Shown here piece after piece: positions 35,411-39,899 of a DNA stretch of 39,899 nucleotides (positions within the stretch are counted from its first letter, which is position 1; each line of letters begins with the position of its first letter). The notes beneath the pieces were generated by a model. That model worked only from the letters and a program-made list of their open reading frames with translations. It did no database searches and was not told the DNA's origin. The stretch spans positions 1 to 39,899 of the forward strand of contig NZ_BAKH01000024.1 in NCBI RefSeq assembly GCF_000614105.1, in the 5' to 3' direction. The stretch comes from Prevotella micans DSM 21469 = JCM 16134 (GTDB lineage Bacteria > Bacteroidota > Bacteroidia > Bacteroidales > Bacteroidaceae). The translations under genes were made by a program, and so were the position numbers.

Positions 35411-35601
35411 TGTAGCCATAGTATGGATTTTGTGTAGCCAAAACCAAAAAACAGTGTAGCCATTTGTATCCACTGCTATGCTGCAAAGTTCAACATAATT
35501 TCCAAATGATGAGCAATTCTTACGTACTCTTGATGTACTCTGTAGCCACTCTTGGCTACAATTTTTGAAATTCAAAAAATTCTGTAGCTGAATTGTAGCC
35601 G
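35411..35601. repeat. TGTAGCCA repeats: probable integrase arm-type sites
   Basis: TGTAGCCA occurs at 35411, 35433, 35455 (exactly 22 bp apart) and 35541, inverted at 35553-35560, with variants at 35583 (TGTAGCTG) and 35594 (TGTAGCCG). The cluster lies just upstream of the integrase start, where the attachment site of such elements normally is. It is likely a set of arm-type binding sites for the resident integrase and/or operators. No gene lies in 35394-35749. Confidence 0.7.
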
Positions 35602-35670
35602 TTGTGGAGTATTTTGGGATATTTTTGTGTATCTACACATACTCCGAAAAGAAGAAGTGATACAAAACAA

Positions 35671-35702
35671 AAGTATCATAACTCCTTGAAGTTATGATAC
35701 TT
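35671..35702 (-). terminator. Terminator of the tRNA-Asp transcript
   Basis: AAGTATCATAACT (35671-35683) pairs perfectly with 35690-35702 around a 6-nt loop; on the minus strand it is followed by TTGTTTTG. It lies 48 nt past the 3' end of the second tRNA. Confidence 0.75.
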
Positions 35703-35749
35703 ACGATTTTCTTTAGAAATCTCTGATGCTATTTTCAGAGTATTTAAAG

Positions 35750-35823
35750 CGGTGCGTACGAGATTCGAACTCGTGACCTCCTGCGTGACAGGCAGGCATT
35801 CTAACCAACTGAACTAACGCACC
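35750..35823 (-). tRNA. tRNA-Asp(GTC), copy 2 in transcript order
   Basis: 74 nt. Acceptor GGTGCGT / ACGCACC plus discriminator G, D arm AGTTCAGTTGGTTAGAA, anticodon stem-loop CCTGC-CTGTCAC-GCAGG with anticodon GTC, T arm with GTTCGAATC. It is 29 nt downstream of a near-identical copy, and its 3' end faces the integrase, a common attachment position. Confidence 0.96.
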
Positions 35824-35852
35824 AGATTTTGTTTAAGCGAAAAGACGTTTTG

Positions 35853-35926
35853 CGGTACGTACGAGATTCGAACTCGTGACCTCCTGCGTGACAGGCAGGC
35901 ATTCTAACCAACTGAACTAACGCACC
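35853..35926 (-). tRNA. tRNA-Asp(GTC), copy 1 in transcript order
   Basis: Identical to the neighbouring copy except for the 3' acceptor strand (ACGTACC instead of ACGCACC), which turns the fourth pair into a G-U wobble. Anticodon GTC. The two are probably one transcript. Confidence 0.95.
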
Positions 35927-35963
35927 AGATCTTGTTTATGCCGTCTTTTCGGTTTTGCGAATG

Positions 35964-35971
35964 CAAAGATA
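35964..35971 (-). promoter_or_regulatory. -7 box (TATCTTTG, minus) for tRNA-Asp pair
   Basis: Minus-strand TATCTTTG fits TAnnTTTG 38 nt upstream of the first tRNA-Asp. Confidence 0.6.
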
Positions 35972-36039
35972 AGATAAAATTTATTTCAGAAGAAAGGTCT
36001 CTTTAAAATTTTGAATGAAATTACCTTTAAGCAGAGGGG

Positions 36040-36588
36040 TTATTTAACTCGTTCACCTCGGAAATATGTGTTGAAAGAATCTTCGGCATAACCGTTTCCT
36101 AGGACTCTGAATGAAGAGGAAGTTGCGTCTTCAACTTTTCGTCCCATGTAGTAGACATTGAAGCTGTCGCGAGCGTATCCGTCAGTCAATTCTTTGAATG
36201 ATGAAACATGAGCATCCTCTATGACTCGGCCATTGAAGAGTACTGTGTTCGATGTTTTCAAATAGCCTTCATATCTATCGTCGAAGAAATGATCGTCGAA
36301 ATCATAAGACGGTTTGTGAGTTACATTGCCCTTCAGCTGAAAGGTGAAGGGGTCGACATAACGTAATATACAACCATCAAGATAAACGTTCCGTCTGTCT
36401 TTAGCGTAGCCGTAGCCCAGGATGATGAAGCTGCGTAAATCAACTCCCCGCATGGGTTGTCCGCGATAGAAAACGGTTCTACCATCAACGAAATAATCAT
36501 CTCTATTTCCTTGTGCGTTTATCTGCGTCGCATAGAGCAGGAACAGAAACGCTGTTGTTATTCTTGCAAATATTTTTCTCTCCATCAT
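36040..36588 (-). CDS. Secreted DKNYY-repeat protein
   Basis: About 182 aa. Either of two adjacent ATGs (36588, 36585) can start it; both open a signal peptide (MERKIFARITTAFLFLLYAT). The mature part has at least four repeats of the pattern 'f..LG.GYAkD..NVY..G..v..a...SF': GYGYAKDRRNVYLDG, DGYARDSFNVYYMGR and GNGYAEDSFNTYFRG. This is the DKNYY family (PF13644), of unknown function, probably periplasmic or surface. A terminator separates it from rpiB. Confidence 0.75.
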   Translation of the reverse strand: MMERKIFARITTAFLFLLYATQINAQGNRDDYFVDGRTVFYRGQPMRGVDLRSFIILGYGYAKDRRNVYLDGCILRYVDPFTFQLKGNVTHKPSYDFDDHFFDDRYEGYLKTSNTVLFNGRVIEDAHVSSFKELTDGYARDSFNVYYMGRKVEDATSSSFRVLGNGYAEDSFNTYFRGERVK

Positions 36589-36626
36589 GTTATCTGTATT
36601 GATTAAGACAATCAATCCAATGAGAA

Positions 36627-36656
36627 GAGCACATCCGTTTCCATTCGGATGTGCTC
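36627..36656 (-). terminator. Terminator after rpiB
   Basis: GAGCACATCCG (36627-36637) pairs perfectly with CGGATGTGCTC (36646-36656), 8-nt loop, in the rpiB-DKNYY gap. Confidence 0.75.
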
Positions 36657-36673
36657 CTGGATTGGTAATAAAA

Positions 36674-37117
36674 TTATTTTTCTACCGGAATCTTCTTTGT
36701 ACGACGTTCGTGTCGGCCTCCTTCAAAGTTCGCTTTGAAGAATTCGTCCATGATTTTTGCCGCCATGTTGTTGTCAATGAATCGACCAGGCATTACAAGT
36801 ACATTGGCGTCGTTATGTTGTCTTATGAGTTCGGCTATGTCTTTGTTCCAAGCCAATCCGGCACGCACTCCCTGGTGTTTGTTGAGCGTAATTGCCATGC
36901 CTTCGCCGCTTCCGCAGATTGCGATTCCTGGATAGACTTCACCTTTTTCGACAGCTTCGGCCAGCGAGTGTGCATAGTCGGGATAATCACAACTGAGGTC
37001 ACTGTTGCATCCGAAATCTTTATACGGATACTTCTTTTCTTCCAAATATTGAACAACGAACTGTTTCAACGGAAAGCCTGCGTGGTCGCAAGCAATTCCT
37101 ACTGTTTTTACTTCCAT
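36674..37117 (-). CDS. rpiB: Ribose-5-phosphate isomerase B
   Basis: 147 aa, full length. It interconverts ribose 5-phosphate and ribulose 5-phosphate in the non-oxidative pentose phosphate pathway. Family motifs: 'GIACDHAGFPLKQFVVQYL', 'DYPDYAHSLAEAV', 'GIAICGSGEGMAITLNKHQGVRAGL' (phosphate-binding loop with the catalytic Cys in ICGSG) and 'NDANVLVMPGRFID'. It lies 54 nt after transketolase on the same strand; the two act in the same pathway and probably share a transcript. Confidence 0.95.
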   Translation of the reverse strand: MEVKTVGIACDHAGFPLKQFVVQYLEEKKYPYKDFGCNSDLSCDYPDYAHSLAEAVEKGEVYPGIAICGSGEGMAITLNKHQGVRAGLAWNKDIAELIRQHNDANVLVMPGRFIDNNMAAKIMDEFFKANFEGGRHERRTKKIPVEK

Positions 37118-37171
37118 AAGCTTTTCTTGTTTTTGAGGAGTGCAGAACTGACATCTACACTCGGGTTAAAC

Positions 37172-39188
37172 TTATTGTTCTAAAAAAATCTTCACTTGTT
37201 TATAAACATTTTCGGCGGTGAAACCCAGTTTCTCATCAAGAACTTTATATGGGGCGGAATAGCCGAATTTGGTCATGCCGTAGACTTTGCCTTTCGAACC
37301 TACAAGCCTTCGAGAGTTACCGGTAGTCCAGCAGTCAACCCAAAGATACGTGTATTACTCGGCAGAACCTTTTCTTGATAATCCTGCGGCTGACAGCGGA
37401 ACAATCCTTCAGACGGGGCACTAACAACACGAACTTTGATTCCATCTTTTCTTAGCAGTTCGGCTCCACCTATGCAGGTACTTACTTCCGATCCGCTGGC
37501 TACAAGAATAATATCGTGGGGTTCGTTCGAACCAGCTACGACATAGGCTCCGCGTCGTACTTGTTCAGCATTATTTTCTTCGGGCAAACTGTTTACATTT
37601 TGTCGTGAAGGATGAGAGCTGTTGGAGTCGACATGTTTTCCATTGCCAATTGCCAGCAAACGGTGGTTTCGGAGCTATCGGCCGGCCGGAACACTCTAAC
37701 AGAATCTTCGTCATTGTGATTTTTCAGTTTTTCCATTAGGCGTATCTGTGCTTCCTGCTCCACAGGTTCGTGAGTCGGACCGTCTTCGCCTACACGGAAG
37801 GCGTCGTGACTCCAAACGAATTTTACTGGAACTTTCATCAGTGCGGCCATTCTGATTGCGGGTTTCATGTAGTCGGAGAAAACGAAGAATGTTCCCATAG
37901 CAGAAATGACTCCGCCATGCAACATCATTCCGATGCACATGCAGCCCATTGCTAACTCGCTAACTCCGGCTTGGAAGAATGCTCCGCCGAAATCGTTTCG
38001 TGTCAACGAACGAGTGTGTTTCAAGAATCCGTCGGTTTTATCGGAGTTACTTAAATCGGCTGAAGATACTATCATATTCGGAACCTGTTCGGCAAGAAGT
38101 TCCAAGCAAGCGGCCGATGCGTTACGTGTTGCAATGTCGCGCTTCTGAACTAATCCACTCCAATCGATTTCGGGAGCTTCAGACGAGAACCATTTCTCGA
38201 ACTTTTCATTCAGTTCAGGATTATTCTTTGCCCATTCGGCTTCTGCAGCATGCCGAGCAGCAACAATTTTGCGGAGTTCTTCTTTTCGGGTGTTATATAA
38301 ATCTTGAACCTCCGGGAATATCTGGAAGGGATTATCAGCGTCGCCCCCGAGATTCCGAACCGAATTATTGTAGGCTTCGCCTCCGAGTGGTGCGCCGTGA
38401 GTTTTCATGGAGCCTTCGTACGACGAGCCATCGTCTTTCAAAGCTCCTTTCGCCATGATAGTTTTACCGATAATCAGTGTTGGCCTGTCTTTCTCTTTAT
38501 TTGCATCTGAGAGTGCTTTTCGGATTTCGTCGACATCATTTCCGTTGATGGTTATTACGTTCCATCCCCAGGCACGATATTTCATTGCTGTGTCTTCTTG
38601 CATCACGGAATCGCACATTGTTGATAGTTGAACATCGTTAGAATCGTAGAACATTATTAGGTTGTTAAGTCCCAGTGTTCCGGCTAATCGACCAACTTCG
38701 GCGCTTATTCCTTCTTGTACGCCGCCATCTGAAATATATGCGTAAATTTTGTGCTGCATCATTGTATTGCCCAGGCGTGCTTCGAGAAATTTCTCGGCTA
38801 CAGCGGCTCCGGCAGCATAGGCGTGTCCCTGTCCTAACGGTCCGGATGAGTTTTCGATTCCATGAATCAGGTCACGTTCGGGATGTCCTGGTGTTACTGA
38901 GCCCCATTGTCGAAATTGTTTGATGTCGTCCATAGAGAATCGCCCCTGTAAGGTCAATGCTGCATAGAGCATGGGTGACATATGTCCGGGGTCGAGATAG
39001 AAACGGTCTCTTCCGGCCCATTCCGGCTGGTCGGGGTCGTAGATTAAAAACTCGGAGAAGAGCACATTTATAAAATCGGCTCCTCCCATTGCGCCGCCAG
39101 GATGACCAGACTTGGCTTTCTCAACCATAGAGATTGCAAGGATTCTGATATTGTCTGCTGCACGGTTCATTAGATTTTTGTTATTCAT
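37172..39188 (-). CDS. tkt: Transketolase, interrupted by two single-base deletions
   Basis: A thiamine-diphosphate enzyme moving two-carbon ketol units between pentose-phosphate sugars. Motifs: SGHPGGAMGGADF, DLIHGIENSSGPLGQG, ISDGGVQEGISAEVG (TPP loop), and HDAFRVGEDGPTHEPVEQ. The frame breaks near 37606-37612 (TPTALIL then SRQNVNSLPEE) and near 37308 (PVTLEG then LVGSKGKVYGMTKF), reaching TAA at 37172. The span 2017 nt is two bases short of 673 codons. Restored length 672 aa is normal. A housekeeping gene with two 1-bp losses points to sequence errors. A -7 box TACATTTG lies 30 nt upstream. Confidence 0.9.
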
Positions 39189-39217
39189 ACATTAGGTGTT
39201 TTTTCTTATTATGATTG

Positions 39218-39225
39218 CAAATGTA
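39218..39225 (-). promoter_or_regulatory. -7 box (TACATTTG, minus) for tkt-rpiB
   Basis: Minus-strand TACATTTG fits TAnnTTTG 30 nt before the transketolase start. Confidence 0.6.
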
Positions 39226-39285
39226 CTAAAATTTATCGCCGGCCGGTTTTGTATAAGGTGCAAGATACCGAGTAGAGCGTTAGCT

Positions 39286-39583
39286 CGCATGTAGGGACAG
39301 ACCCCGAGGGGTGATTTGCTGTCCGATACGTCTGTTCGCCTCGCCCGACAAGGGCAGGATAATTTCTCTTAAACCGAACACATGTATAAAAACGGTCGAC
39401 CTGCACGCGTCGTCATGACGGATGCAGGTCTGAATGATTATATAAACGATTTTTTATTTGTTTCCTATGGGTATCGGACAGCAAATCACCCTCGGGGTCT
39501 GTCCCTACATGCGGGCGTTCCGCCCGAGTGGGAGTGTCTGACACTTGTCCGACAAGGAGAGGATAATTTCTCTTAAACCGAAC
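39286..39583. repeat. Compound repeat: 44-bp inverted and 34-bp direct repeats
   Basis: 39286-39329 and 39471-39513 are inverted copies differing by one base indel (core AGGGACAGACCCCGAGGG). 39346-39379 and 39550-39583 are direct copies (CGACAAGG..AGGATAATTTCT onward) differing at two bases. Between them GACCTGCA (39398-39405) pairs with TGCAGGTC (39423-39430). This 400-bp gene-free stretch looks like two diverged copies of a repeated extragenic element. Confidence 0.85.
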
Positions 39584-39585
39584 CC

Positions 39586-39899
39586 TTATACCTGGTCTTC
39601 GCCCGGGTCTTCTTCGCGACCGGGTTTCGGGGTGTCGCCGCCGGGCTTCTTGGGGTCTTCGGGTTTCTTGCCATCATCCGGCTTTTTACCATCATCGCCT
39701 GGCTTTTTAGGGTCGGAGGGTTTCTTAGGATTATCATCCTCGTTACCCTTTTTCTTTTTGGCTGCTGCTTTCTGCGCCTGACTTTGAGCGTGAGTATCGC
39801 GGAAATCAGACGAGATTTTGTTCATTGCATCAACCAGGTCAGAAATCATTCGACGGTCGGCCTCAACGTGCGAAATTAAATAGCTTGCCTGTATGCATT
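39586..39899 (-). CDS. Partial protein with Lys-Pro-Asp-rich tail (5' end outside window)
   Basis: The frame is open to the window edge (…CIQASYLISHVEADRRMISD), so an internal Met at 39849 need not be the start. A helical segment (VDAMNKISSDFRDTHAQSQA) is followed by a disordered tail of repeated KKP-D/E units (KKPGDDGKKPDDGKKPEDPK). Similar tails end some Bacteroidales proteins of the DUF6261 type, but I cannot confirm the family from this fragment. Confidence 0.6.
   Translation of the reverse strand, partial: CIQASYLISHVEADRRMISDLVDAMNKISSDFRDTHAQSQAQKAAAKKKKGNEDDNPKKPSDPKKPGDDGKKPDDGKKPEDPKKPGGDTPKPGREEDPGEDQV

Noticed and set aside
35750..35926. tRNA-Asp as proven attachment site of the resident element
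   Set aside because: The position is suggestive, but no matching tRNA 3' fragment is visible near 2.8 kb or elsewhere in the window.
39382..39576. 64-codon plus-strand frame
   Set aside because: It runs through the inverted/direct repeats, so the coding appearance is accidental.

Overview
The window comes from a Bacteroidales genome. A Prevotella or Tannerella-like oral lineage is plausible, but I cannot fix the genus. Evidence: CTnDOT-type tra genes, RteC and DUF3408 proteins, HU-HIG DNA-binding proteins, a secreted BspA-like protein with the 'YDLQGRRV...GIYI.NGKKV' tail, and many TAnnTTTG -7 promoter boxes.

Layout. (1) 1-2.8 kb: a (CA)22 tract, a secreted LRR-like protein, a broken small ORF, a 23-bp tandem array and an HU-like gene. 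(2) 2.8-12.86 kb: a decayed conjugative element with traK (5' end lost), traL, traM, traN, traO, traQ and a lysozyme; then DJ-1/PfpI, a second HU-like gene behind a 22-bp tandem array, the PcfJ/PcfK operon, DUF1896, and the last ~65 codons of a tyrosine integrase. (3) about 12.84-34.35 kb: a ~21.5 kb element that appears to sit inside that integrase gene. The rest of the integrase (34350-35393) lies at the far end on the same strand, and both breakpoints carry the same 13-bp sequence in the codons for the catalytic HMARH motif. The insert holds tandem integrases, an IS256-family IS, an ABC/TonB/lipoprotein/AraC locus that looks like iron or siderophore uptake, remnants of rteC, mobA, oriT and DUF3408, a 233-bp MITE, and a defence-type operon. 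(4) 34.35-35.65 kb: the 5' part of the split integrase plus upstream TGTAGCCA repeats. (5) 35.75-39.9 kb: chromosomal genes, with two tRNA-Asp genes, a DKNYY-repeat protein, rpiB, transketolase, an inverted-repeat region and a partial gene.

The most interesting system is the overlapping four-gene operon at 29.0-33.6 kb, preceded by an XRE regulator. It encodes a PD-(D/E)XK-like nuclease, a small middle component, a DUF3732 SMC-like ATPase and an NdpA/YejK-type nucleoid-associated protein. The first three match the predicted ABC three-component (ABC-3C) conflict systems; the co-translated NdpA partner is the unusual part. The module lies between two ~110-bp direct repeats.

A warning for any reader: seven single-base deletions and one insertion interrupt otherwise normal genes (traL, traM, traN, TonB receptor, DUF4374 lipoprotein, transketolase twice, ndpA). 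Because transketolase is housekeeping, sequencing or assembly indels are at least as likely as real decay.
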